Shown here: positions 1 through 9,343 of the stretch, in pieces
Layout of the letters: each line of letters opens with the position of its first letter
Numbering within the stretch: the first letter of the stretch is position 1
Source: Smittium mucronatum
Lineage: Eukaryota > Kickxellomycota > Harpellomycetes > Harpellales > Legeriomycetaceae
Assembly: GCA_001953115.1 (NCBI GenBank)
Contig: LSSL01004425.1
Span: 1 to 14,366, forward strand
DNA: 14,366 nt
Direction: 5' to 3'
The notes under the pieces: model-generated
Databases searched by the model: none
What the model was told of the DNA's origin: nothing
What the model saw: the letters and a program-made list of their open reading frames with translations, nothing else
Translations under genes and position numbers: made by a program

Positions 1-840
1 CCCCCCCCCCCATCAACTTATCTTTTCTTTATTTATATATCGAATTTTTTTATCCAATTTTTTTATCCACCTATTCTTTCTTTATTCCACCTTTTGATCT
101 CTATTCTCTTCAACATTCTTCTACACTTACCCCTCTCTATTTTTTGTCGCATTCTACCTCAAACTTTTATCCTCCTCATTTATACACCCAGCATTTTTTT
201 TTCATCCTTTTTTATTAAATCCCTTATTCATTATAACCTTATTATACTCTTTTTTTCAATTTTCATCTAAAATACACCCTTTTTATCGTCACTCTTTTAC
301 ACACTACCCGTCCCCAATTTCATAAAACCTCTTCTTCATTCGCCTTGTCTTTTATTTCATCTTTGATTTCTCTAAACCTTCAAGATTTTTCCTTTACTCA
401 CCCAATCTCATTTTTTTACATCGTCCTTTATACCCATCCATCTTAATTCTTTCATCTTTAAATCCTTCATTTCCTCTATTTTATCTATTTTAAATTTATT
501 TTAAATCATAAAATATTTCATCCATCCTTTTACTCCATCCTTTTTTAATACCCCCATTTATTTATTATATTTTATACTAAACCCAACTATATATCCCAAT
601 ATTTCCTACATTTATTTTTATTAATATTGTTTATGCTATACCCTTTATTTTCCTCCCACCTCTTTTATACTCTTCTTTTTGTTCAGTTTTTATTTTTTTC
701 GTGGTTATTTAATCTACAGAAAATTTCCGCCGATTTTCACATTCCCCTTTTATCTTTTTCATCTTTACTCCTATCTAATTAAATCAATTTATAAGATTTC
801 TTTTATATATATATAATCATAATTTCCCACACGCACTCTT
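1..840. repeat. G-depleted, C/T-rich low-complexity tract
   Basis: This stretch has no gene and an extreme strand bias. Counting by eye over 1-660 gives about 177 C against 14 G, and 424-628 (205 nt) contains no G at all. T also clearly exceeds A. It opens with a run of 11 C and is built of irregular short C/T words such as CATCC, CCTTT and ACCC without a fixed period, so it is not a simple satellite. The bias fades between about 660 and 840. Its role is unknown. It could be a decayed minisatellite, subtelomeric DNA, or a region shaped by one-strand mutation. The bias is certain; the interpretation is not. Confidence 0.85.
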
Positions 841-878
841 TTATTTAGCTTTTTTTTTCTTCGCAAAACTGTGTTTTT

Positions 879-901
879 AAATATAAATATAAATATAAAT
901 A
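879..901. repeat. AAATAT microsatellite, about 4 copies
   Basis: The hexamer AAATAT is repeated almost four times without error before the sequence changes to AATAAG. Confidence 0.9.
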
Positions 902-1010
902 ATAAGATTTTCCTTCGTATTCTTAAATTAATAAATGATATTTTACTTATTTTCTTAAACTTTGAATATATTTTTTCATGATAATAATATTTTTCACTTT
1001 ACCCTTGAAC

Positions 1011-1031
1011 ATCAACCATCAACCATCAACC
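1011..1031. repeat. Three tandem copies of ATCAACC
   Basis: Three perfect head-to-tail copies of the 7-mer ATCAACC (GGTTGAT on the other strand). There are too few copies, and the unit matches no telomere repeat I know, so I do not call it telomeric. Confidence 0.9.
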
Positions 1032-1278
1032 TTCATAATTTTTTATTTTATTCTGAATAAAAAAAATTCAACGCAATTTTAGGATTTATTTATAAATCAA
1101 CAACGTGAATTGAAGATTATTATTTATTGTTTTTAAATACAAAAAATTTTGCTGTAAAGATCTCGCAACTTGTTTTTAGTTCTTTTATTTGAATAAAATG
1201 TTAAATCGAGGTTTTTATGAGATAAAATTACTATTAATTATTTTTTATAAATAAAAAAGTCGATTAAATATTAATAAA

Positions 1279-2934
1279 CCTTATTTTTTGATTTTTCTAA
1301 AAAAAATTGTATGACTGCAAGGCTTTTTTCATATTTTGAATCATACTTCAAATTCGATTACACCCTCATCTAAATTTTTCAAAAAAAAATATCCCTCTTT
1401 CTATGAGGCCTAATCCTCTTGATATTTTTTCTATTTGGCATTTTTGGATTTTGGAACATTCTTTTTCCCCGTTTACAGAAAAAATCTTGGGATATTCATC
1501 GTCACTTGTATCATCTTCAATGTCTTCTTCATTGTTTAAATCGATGAATTTATTAATAAATTCTAAATTAATGCCATCAAATCCTAGATTAGAACAAATA
1601 TTAATAAATTACTGTTTGATATTTTATAATTTTGTTGCTATTTCGTTCATTTTATTAACATAAATCCAAGATATGCTTTTTTTCTTGAACACTTGCATGT
1701 ATGATGAAGAAAATTTTCTCCAAGATTCTGAAACTATAAAAAATGCATTCAGTATATTAAAAATATCCCAAAAAACTTCAATTGAAATATACTTTTCTTT
1801 TATAGTTGAACTCAACATATCAAAGTATTTTTTTATGTAGTAAGCCTTTAATGTGTAAATCACTCCCTGTTCCATGGGTTGAATTAAAGAAGTATTATTC
1901 GGTGGAATAAAAAAATACTTCAATTCCATCAACTAGAAAAACTAGAGATTTTGGAATACAGATGCATTATCCATTAGAATTTTCATTTTTGAAATATATT
2001 CTCATTTTTTGCAGCATTTTTTCAACTCGGATACAATTTAGTTTAATTTTTTTTTTTTTAAAATATTTATAAGTCATGTGGAATTTTTTGGATGATCTCC
2101 ATATTACCGGTAGGCTTTTTTCTCAATTTTTTTAATTATCTTAGAGTCTCATAGGGGTATATAACCAATAGATTTAATATAAAGTCGTCTTTAGAATTTG
2201 AACCTTCCATTAAGATAAATATGTCTTTTGAGAGCTTTAAAACAGGTGTAATTTTTTCATTTATTGGAGAGTAAATTCATGATGACACCTTTTTCCAATA
2301 ATAAGATATTTGGCCAATATTGAATACATACCCCAATAGAATATTTAAATTATATCTATATAGTATGAAATATAAAATATAAAAAAAATTACCCGACGTG
2401 GCAGATATCTTTTTTCGTTTATAATTCTACTGAGTAACTCTGGGAATTTTTGAGCTGAAATATTATCACCACTGGCAGCTTCACCAGTGAATTATATATT
2501 ATGTAGCCCCATTATCTGTTTGAAATTTTTAAGCCATCCACTGCTTGCAGAAAATTTTATTTTTTCATAATATTTTTTTCCACTATTAAGTTCTACGAAG
2601 ATTGAAATAAACTTTTTTTTAATTGTTTCTGTAGTGGCGGAATTTTTTTTTTTTTTTCAAATTGGGCTTAGGCTCATCGTAAAAGGCTTTTTTCTAACGC
2701 CATAAAAACATCTTGCCTCTTATAAAATGATCCGCTCTTGTAACATTCAGATATATTTTTATCCACTCTTATTGAATATTCAGATGTCCATCATATATTT
2801 CACGGTGCTTTTGCTCAAATTAGCCTTTTTTGCAATCGTAGAAACATTTTTCTCGATCCTCAATGTTCCGATATCTCTGTATTTTCAGATACGAATAGTT
2901 TTCTACTATTCCTCTTAAGACCTCCATCACCCAT
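1279..2934 (-). pseudogene. Decayed Tigger/pogo-type (TIGD1-like) transposase
   Basis: Read on the minus strand, this is a near full-length relic of a Tc1/mariner-superfamily Tigger transposase, about 550 codons against roughly 590 in TIGD1. From the N-terminus: ATG at 2932-2934; a Psq/CENP-B-type helix-turn-helix with STIAKKANLSKSTVKYMM (about 2840-2790); the second DNA-binding part with SASSGWLKNF (about 2550-2525); GEAASGDN and KFPELLSRIINEKRYLP (2485-2393); the first catalytic motif, NxDET in the family, now NIGQI (about 2321-2307); WKK; SLPVIWRSSKKFHMT (about 2116-2070); the second motif LMDNA (Asp at 1969-1971); IPPNNTSLIQPMEQGVI with the third acidic residue at 1870-1872; and the C-terminal tail to about 1279. 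The frame changes at least four times. The part from about 2040 to 1279 stays in one frame with many stops. It is not functional. I found no terminal repeats. The family call is sure; the exact ends are approximate. Confidence 0.93.
2328..2392 (-). other. 65-bp AT-rich insertion or former intron within the transposase relic
   Basis: The transposase reading is interrupted after the codons for LPRR and resumes at VFNIGQ. The intervening 65 bp are almost pure A/T and do not fit the family. GTA stands at both junctions (2390-2392 and 2325-2327), so removing one copy plus the insert restores continuity. It begins with GT on the coding strand but has no AG at the matching end, so a clean intron is unlikely; a small insertion is as plausible. 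Confidence 0.55.
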
Positions 2935-3972
2935 TTCTTGGAACTTTATTGTTAAAAAAAGTACACATGCAAATTATACTATGCCAGTATTTTCTTTTTA
3001 AATATATCACTGTTAATCCAAAAATATATTTTGAAATCGTGTATTTTTTGATTGTATATCTTTTAATGCATAAAATAAATGAGTAACAACTATTAATTAT
3101 ATAAATCCACGAAAGATAAGAATTCTCATAAAGAAAATGTTACGGGATATTAATTTTCTCTAGATTTCGAAAATACATAAAAATAATTATCATAAAACAA
3201 GAATTACCTGTACTTAGCTAAAAATGATTGGGCGGGAGCGTTTTTCTATATGCTAGAAAAAAAATCGATGCGATTTGATTGGACCTCTTATAGAAAATGT
3301 GCCCAGAGAAAGATGGCGAAGAAAAATAATATAAACTCAATAGGTTTTAGCTGAAAGTAGCAAATATTATAATAAAAGAAAGAGCACTTGTATCAAATGT
3401 AAGCGTGATGAACATAATCCAAAAGCTTACAGATGGGAAATTTTAGAACCATTTCTATCTTTTAAATTTATTGTTAACTTTTTAAAAAAGATATATATCA
3501 CGTGTACTTATTTGATTATATAAAAGCTTTATACCCAAATCTTAGTGGAATCAAGAATAATTTAAAATAAAGCAGTTTCTTTTAGAAAACGCAGAAATTT
3601 CTGAATTTTTATCATCGGAATCCAAAATTTCGAATTCTTTATTTCCAATAAAAATAAAATCATAGCAGATAAAAATAAGTTTATTTTGTTTAAAATTTTG
3701 CAAATAAAATTCATTGGCACATATTTTATGAATAAAAACAATATACACACGAAAATGAAAATGAAAATTTTTGATAGGCAAATACTATAATTAATGCAAG
3801 TTATATTTTTTGTTGATCTAACTCCGATTTAAATAGATAATTCTACCCTTGAAACAATTTCCTCGAGGTGTTTAGCTCCTAGAGCGCAGAGGGAAGTTTT
3901 ATAATTTTTTGAAATTAGTTTTTAGAACTTGTTAATAATTTTAAAATAAATTTCTCGAAAAAAATAATAATA

Positions 3973-3997
3973 ATATATATATATATATATATATATA
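3973..3997. repeat. (AT)n microsatellite
   Basis: Twenty-five alternating A and T bases, preceded by three AAT units. This is a simple repeat of a kind common in AT-rich intergenic DNA. Confidence 0.95.
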
Positions 3998-4865
3998 ATT
4001 CTGCTGAATTTTTGATTTTGGAGATCTTTCATTATTATTTTTTTAGAACTGAAAAAATAAAATTTGGAGATAAATTACGTGCTAGATAGCGGAAATTCTT
4101 TTCGAATCTAGTCTTTTTTTTTAAAAAACTCATTTTCCATTTTGACACCTTAGATCATCAAGAGTTGGCTCACAGCTATGGCCAATCATTTTCATAATGA
4201 TCAGTTATGAGAAAAAAAAGGTTTCAAAATTACCAATGGAAACGTTATTTCTGTTGGAATAAAACATTGTTTACTGATCAAACCTCATTAAATACACATC
4301 ACTAATTTATTAATTGAGAAGCTTTTAAAATTTCAAGTTTAAACTGCCATATTCTTTTAAGAAAATTACATATCTAATTCTTTTCTGTTCCAATACCATG
4401 TTAAGTTACTATTCGCAAAAATTTAAATTTCTACTTTATAACATATAAAATCAAAATAATTGTGATTTATTTTTTAATCAGGCGTTCTTGTTGAGTCGAA
4501 ATTTCGTGTTAGTTTTGTGTTGCAGGTTCATAAATAGTTAAGGTGATATAATAAAAAATCAAAATTTTATCAGATATTTGTGTTTTTTAAAAAATATACC
4601 AGATAAATGTGATAAATTTCGTGATATGAGGTGATTTGTAAAATAATTTTATTTTGGGAGCGTTTAAAAAAATTTCTAATAAAGTTTTTATTTAGCGGCT
4701 CTGTAGTTTTCATATCAATTATCCTTATGATTTATGTGTAAATTTAATAAGATGAAAATTCTTGGAATAGATTCCACAAAATTATGTTTAGACATTTACA
4801 TAATATTAAATTGATTACGATTTAAAAAATGATAATCTTCTGGTCGCTATAATTTACTTGGTCTC

Positions 4866-4881
4866 ACATTCCTCGGAATGT
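4866..4881. repeat. 16-bp near-perfect palindrome containing CATTCC/GGAATG
   Basis: ACATTCCTCGGAATGT has two 7-bp arms around a 2-base centre. Each arm carries CATTCC/GGAATG, the core known for TEA/ATTS-family transcription factors. Whether it is bound is unknown. It lies about 1 kb upstream of the 5901 start codon. Confidence 0.5.
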
Positions 4882-5900
4882 AGGTTGAAAGTTAATCTAA
4901 TAGGAAGAACCATCATTGATATTTCTTGAATGGCTGAATATAGCGCCAGTTAAGAAAAATTATCGTTTAAAATGAAATTTGATAAAAAGGTCGAATTCAC
5001 GCTTATTTTGAGTACTAAAAAAAAAAAAAAATTCTATGGCGTCTGAGTCAGAATTCATAACCTCCGCTTATGTAAAAACCAAAAAAATAAAAGAATATCT
5101 ACAGCTTTGTAAATTTTTCTTGACTATTTCAATCATTTATTAAAATGGTTCCTTAGGAAAAGATGTACTGTGAGAATGGAATAGGATAATTTCCGTAACA
5201 ACTATTTACAAAATTTATTACCATAGGTTTTAGGTCTGAAACAGGGATAATTATTTGCTAAGGGGTAGCCAGCTATTTGGAAGAATAATATCTTATATTT
5301 TTGTCTTGGAGTGTCAAAGCGTGGGAAAAAAGATTAAATTTTTAATCTATAGAGCTAAATGTGTAAACATGGCCAAGTAGTATTATCCAATATAATTCCA
5401 ACAAAATGATTTTCTCCATGAAATAATATTTTATTAGAGCATTATCATACATGCTACCAATAAAATAACTTTTCAAGTATTGACGAGAATTTAGGCAAAA
5501 AAGGGGTTATTAGTAAAAGATGCTATTTTTGGAAAAAGCAAAACAATGGGCAAATATAATCATTGCAATGTGTGCTTTTGAATGAAAAGTAGTTTTGGGC
5601 CAAACAATTTCTATGAAAAAAAATTAAAAGGTGATTGTACAGAGTTAATCCGAAAGGACAACTACCTATAGTTTCATTTATGTTTACGCAGCTCCTGACA
5701 CCTTTCCCAATTTATACAAAAGGGGAATTCGCCTAATGCGCATTTGAAACATTTTTCATTTTTTCAAAAAAGTATTTAAATGAGTGTAAATCATTTATTA
5801 ATTGATGCAAAAATGGTCAGTAGATAAACTGTGTTTGTGTAGTTTTATATTTCAAGATAGGTATATAGAATTTGCTTTTAAAAAATCAAAATATCTAGCA

Positions 5901-8825
5901 ATGTCAAGTAGTGTATTGTGTAAAAATAGGCTTTTTACTCCGAATTCAATCAGATTCAAGAGCATTCACAGGGGATTTTTGAAATTGGGTAGTCATGGCG
6001 TTTATCAATCTTTTGCTAGGCGCTCTAATCCCGGAATTGAACCAAAATTAAATTTGAAAACTATAAGATCTTATCACGGAGAGCATATTTTTGGTCATAG
6101 AGCCGCGCGTATATCAAAACAACCATACTGTAACGATGAGGAGCTGCTAAATAGACAGAAAAACGCAAGGCTTGTAAGGTTAGTTGAAGCATTCAAGGAA
6201 TTTGGCCACAGAGCTGCAAACCTCGATCCTTTGGAGATGCAAGAAAAAGATGATTTAGTTGATATAGAGCCAGAGAGATATGGGTTCAATGATCCTAATG
6301 AGGTTTTTGATCTGCTGGGGATCTTGCACATAAACGAAAGTGATACTAGCATGAAACCGTTGGATTCTGCCACTTTTAAAGTTATTTTAGCCCATCTAAG
6401 GAACACATATTCAAATAAAATTGGACTCGAGTTCATGCATATTCCTAACACCAATGTTCGTAAATGGTTTTCTTCATACCTTGAAACCGAAAATTTGGAC
6501 AGTGTTGCTAGTTTAGAACAAAAGAGTAGGTTTTTTGAGCTTTTAAGTAAATCCGAAGTCTTTGACCATTTTATGCAAAAAAAATATGGTCAGGTTAAAC
6601 GCTATGGTCTAGAAGGGTCTGAAAGTATGATGGTGGCACTAGATAAATTATTTGAGCTTGGTAATAAGTCAGGTGCCTCGGATATCATTTTATGTATGCC
6701 TCATAGAGGTCGTCTAAATCTATTGATTTCTCTCCTCCAACTGCCTCCTAGTTTACTATTTCGTAAATTATCTGGAAAGTCTGAATTCCCCTCTTCAGTA
6801 GAATATTCTGGAGACGTTATTTCACATTTGTCTACTGAGCCTTTCCTTGATTATAATAATGGTAATAAGACGAAAATATCTCTAATCCCAAACCCTTCTC
6901 ATTTGGAAGCCGCTAATCCCGTAGCTCTTGGTAAAACTAGGGCTAAACAGATGGCCTTGTTAAAAAAAAACAAGGATCCTAAATGCGTTATAGGAGATAA
7001 GGTTATGTCAGTTCAACTACATGGAGATGCTTCATTTACAGGGCAGGGTGTAGTGATGGAATCTCTGGGTTTATCCAACTTATCTCATTACAGCACTGGT
7101 GGGACTATTCATATAATTGTAAACAATCAAATTGGATACACCACCCCATCAGACCATTCTAGGTCTACTATTTACACATCTGATATTGGAAAAATGATCA
7201 ATGCACCTGTAATCCATGTTAACGGAGATTATCCGGAAGATGTTGCAAAGGCGGTAAAAGTTGCTTTCAGTTACCGTCAAGAATTTCGTCAAGATGTAAT
7301 CATCGATCTTGTAACATTCAGGAGATGGGGTCATAACGAATTGGATGAACCATCATTTACGCAGCCTTTAATGTATGAGATCATTAGACAAAGAAGAAGC
7401 GTCCCAAATATTTATGAAGAGTTCTTGGTAAAAACTTGCGTTAAAACCCCAGAAGAAATCGAATCTCTTAGAAAGTCTTGGTTCGATTATTTGGAAACTC
7501 AACGTTTGCTTGCCTCAAACTATGAGCCCATCCTAGATGCTTTTAAAGGAAAATGGAGTAAGTTTGGCATCCCAACCGGTAGCGAAGAAGAACCGATTAC
7601 TGGGGTTCCCAGAACAGAACTTATAGAAGTAGGAATACAATCCGTTACTACATCTGACAAAATCAAGGTTCACCCCCGTTTGGAAAAGTTTCATGTACAG
7701 CAAAGGATAAAAAATTTGAATTCCGACAAACCGCTAGACTGGGCCACGGCAGAGGCGCTTGCTTTTGGTTCGATATTGAACGAAGGTCACGATATTAGGA
7801 TCAGTGGCCAGGATGTGGGTAGAGGTACATTCAGTCAAAGACACGCTATGTTGGTTTGTCAAGATACGGAGGAAGTTGAAGTCCCATTGAATTCTTTACC
7901 AAGGGAAGGTGCTGGAAAGCTAGAGGTTGCAAACAGCAGTTTAAGTGAATTTGCAGTTTTAGGATTTGAAGTTGGATCCTCATGGGAGTCCCCCGATGCG
8001 TTGACGATTTGGGAAGCTCAATTCGGTGATTTCAACACAACAGCCCAAGTAATCATAGATACATATATAGTAAGCGGAGAGACAAAATGGGCCAGGCAGT
8101 CAGGGTTGGTTATGCTACTCCCTCATGGGTATGACGGGGCAGGTCCTGAACATTCCTCATCTCGTATAGAGAGATTCCTACAATTGTGCGATGATCCACT
8201 ATTCATCAATTCCCCCAACACCACTTTCAATCCAAATATCAGTATTGTAAACCCTACAACGCCGGCTCAATACTTCCATCTACTCAGACGTCAGATGATG
8301 AGGAATTATAGAAGGCCACTAATAGTAGCGGGTCCAAAAACTTTACTAAGACTTGCAGCAGCCAAGTCTAAACTTCAAGATATGGAGGCGGGTACGCAAT
8401 TCAAACCAATATTAGATGACCCAACTTCATCTGAAATCCCAGAATTGGTTAGACGCGTGATATTTTTGTCAGGAAAACTGTATTATGACCTTGAAGCAGA
8501 GAAAGCTAAAAACGAAAATGGTAGCCGTGTTGCTCTCATTAGGATGGAAGAGCTCTGTCCGTTCCCCAAGTCAGGCGTATTAGAGATTCTGAACAAGTAC
8601 AGAAATGCAAACGAATATGTGTGGTGCCAGGAAGAAACAATGAATGCAGGTGCTTTCAGCCACATTTATCCTAGAATGATTCAAATGTTGGAACCATTCG
8701 GGAACACAATCAAATACATAGGAAGAAAGCAGCTTTCAGCACCAGTTACTGGAATCTCTTCTATTTACAAGTCAGAGCAACAAGGGATTATTGAATCCGC
8801 TTTTTCAAACCTTAATACTAATTAA
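5901..8825 (+). CDS. DHTKD1: 2-oxoadipate dehydrogenase E1 component, mitochondrial (DHTKD1 family)
   Basis: This is a thiamine-diphosphate E1 enzyme. Known members oxidatively decarboxylate 2-oxoadipate in lysine and tryptophan breakdown and pass the glutaryl group to a lipoyl E2, with E3, in the mitochondrial matrix. The 974 residues are slightly longer than human DHTKD1 (919) and collinear with it over the whole core. Visible landmarks are KRYGLEG (Tyr235), MPHRGR (266-271), the thiamine-diphosphate motif from GDA (375-377) to NN (408-409), WGHNELDEP (His478), SGQDVGRGTFSQRH (635-648), LLRRQM (794-799) and VWCQEE (907-912). Tyr235 where 2-oxoglutarate dehydrogenases usually have Phe, and SQRH in place of SHRH, favour the DHTKD1 branch. 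I chose the ATG at 5901: it has G at -3, and the first 46 residues are basic with no acidic residue, as in a mitochondrial presequence. An in-frame ATG at 5805 would add 32 residues in poor context. There is no intron, frameshift or missing motif. A 2-oxoglutarate dehydrogenase is the main alternative and is less likely. Confidence 0.92.
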   Translation: MSSSVLCKNRLFTPNSIRFKSIHRGFLKLGSHGVYQSFARRSNPGIEPKLNLKTIRSYHGEHIFGHRAARISKQPYCNDEELLNRQKNARLVRLVEAFKEFGHRAANLDPLEMQEKDDLVDIEPERYGFNDPNEVFDLLGILHINESDTSMKPLDSATFKVILAHLRNTYSNKIGLEFMHIPNTNVRKWFSSYLETENLDSVASLEQKSRFFELLSKSEVFDHFMQKKYGQVKRYGLEGSESMMVALDKLFELGNKSGASDIILCMPHRGRLNLLISLLQLPPSLLFRKLSGKSEFPSSVEYSGDVISHLSTEPFLDYNNGNKTKISLIPNPSHLEAANPVALGKTRAKQMALLKKNKDPKCVIGDKVMSVQLHGDASFTGQGVVMESLGLSNLSHYSTGGTIHIIVNNQIGYTTPSDHSRSTIYTSDIGKMINAPVIHVNGDYPEDVAKAVKVAFSYRQEFRQDVIIDLVTFRRWGHNELDEPSFTQPLMYEIIRQRRSVPNIYEEFLVKTCVKTPEEIESLRKSWFDYLETQRLLASNYEPILDAFKGKWSKFGIPTGSEEEPITGVPRTELIEVGIQSVTTSDKIKVHPRLEKFHVQQRIKNLNSDKPLDWATAEALAFGSILNEGHDIRISGQDVGRGTFSQRHAMLVCQDTEEVEVPLNSLPREGAGKLEVANSSLSEFAVLGFEVGSSWESPDALTIWEAQFGDFNTTAQVIIDTYIVSGETKWARQSGLVMLLPHGYDGAGPEHSSSRIERFLQLCDDPLFINSPNTTFNPNISIVNPTTPAQYFHLLRRQMMRNYRRPLIVAGPKTLLRLAAAKSKLQDMEAGTQFKPILDDPTSSEIPELVRRVIFLSGKLYYDLEAEKAKNENGSRVALIRMEELCPFPKSGVLEILNKYRNANEYVWCQEETMNAGAFSHIYPRMIQMLEPFGNTIKYIGRKQLSAPVTGISSIYKSEQQGIIESAFSNLNTN

Positions 8826-8854
8826 TAATGTATTTTTTTTTAGATGTTAAATCA

Positions 8855-8860
8855 AATAAA
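8855..8860 (+). terminator. AATAAA poly(A) signal of the 2-oxoadipate dehydrogenase gene
   Basis: AATAAA lies 30 nt after the TAA stop and is followed by a T-rich stretch, the usual arrangement of a eukaryotic 3' end signal. The overlapping TTTATTTATT just downstream could also read as AATAAA on the minus strand, but it is about 470 bp past the end of the convergent gene. Confidence 0.6.
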
Positions 8861-9092
8861 TTTTTTATTTATTTTCAAAGCTAATTAGTTTGATCAAATG
8901 GGTGTTAGTAGTATTACTTTAAACGTGGATTGATTGAATACGCTACACTAAATTTTATCTTTCAAATATTAGTTGATTAATGGAATCTATGTAGCTATCA
9001 TTTGAATAAAACTAATTTAAAAATATGATTGAAAGAATTTGCAACCTATTTTCAGTTACAAATTGGGATAATATGAATCAATGGAAATGAGG

Positions 9093-9146
9093 TCGGGAAT
9101 TTAAGAGTTTTTTTAATTTTTTTGTATCACATCGGGAATTTGAGAG
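9093..9146. repeat. Imperfect 15-bp direct repeat pair
   Basis: TCGGGAATTTAAGAG at 9093 recurs as TCGGGAATTTGAGAG at 9132, one mismatch apart, with start points 39 bp apart. The meaning is unknown; a local duplication is enough to explain it. Confidence 0.6.
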
Positions 9147-9343
9147 CTGAATATGAAGAAGTTATAAAAAAAGAATAATATTAAAAACTGCATTTAAAAT
9201 AAAAAAAAATTAAGAGAATTGGTTGAAAGGAAATAAAAGTATTGAATGAAAATTGTATATAACGGAAAAATAATAGATAAAAAAAAGTACAAAAGTAAAA
9301 GGTATTACAAAACAATATGGGGAATTTGGTATGAAAAATCATT

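Larger units (their letters stand above)
841..1278. other. AT-rich gap between low-complexity tract and transposase relic
   Basis: I see no gene here. The stretch is AT-rich with two short tandem repeats, listed separately. The outer end of the transposon to the right should lie somewhere in it or just outside it, but I could not find a convincing terminal inverted repeat with a partner beyond 2934. Confidence 0.6.
2935..5800. other. Long AT-rich intergenic region
   Basis: No gene can be supported in these 2.9 kb. They hold homopolymer runs, an AT dinucleotide repeat, a 16-bp palindrome and one weak coding-like patch on the minus strand (about 3780-3960, see findings). A short frame at 3551-3781 (minus) translates to the Phe/Ile/Lys-rich composition expected from chance AT-rich DNA. 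The last few hundred bases must contain the promoter of the gene at 5901. A CCAAT pentamer followed by TTATACAAAA lies at 5707-5721, but I cannot show that it is used. Confidence 0.6.
8826..9343. other. Convergent 3' intergenic region
   Basis: Both flanking genes end here, tail to tail, 518 bp apart. The stretch is AT-rich and has no gene. Besides the poly(A) signal it contains an imperfect 15-bp direct repeat (9093-9107 and 9132-9146). Confidence 0.7.

Noticed and set aside
1403..1663. Plus-strand open frame of 86 codons
   Set aside because: It is antisense to the C-terminal part of the transposase relic, whose minus-strand frame shows family motifs.
2328..2392. A functional spliceosomal intron in the transposase
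   Set aside because: It starts with GT but has no AG at the junction needed to restore the frame.
3385..3450. Possible zinc-ribbon of an ISXO2-like transposase (a CIKCK ... YRWE pattern on the plus strand)
   Set aside because: Only one Cys pair is present, the flanking sequence does not continue the family pattern, and stops lie close by.
3551..3781. Minus-strand open frames of 62-76 codons
   Set aside because: The composition is Phe/Ile/Lys-rich as expected for chance translation of AT-rich DNA, two frames overlap, and no motif is seen.
660..4100. Terminal inverted repeats of the Tigger element (for example TACAGAAAATTTCCGCC near 713 and a partial match near 4088)
   Set aside because: The match is only about nine bases, the distances do not suit the element, and no TA duplication can be shown.
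6095..6454. Minus-strand frame of 119 codons inside the dehydrogenase gene
   Set aside because: It is a shadow of the well-supported plus-strand gene, as are the minus frames at 7149-7334 and 8483-8665.
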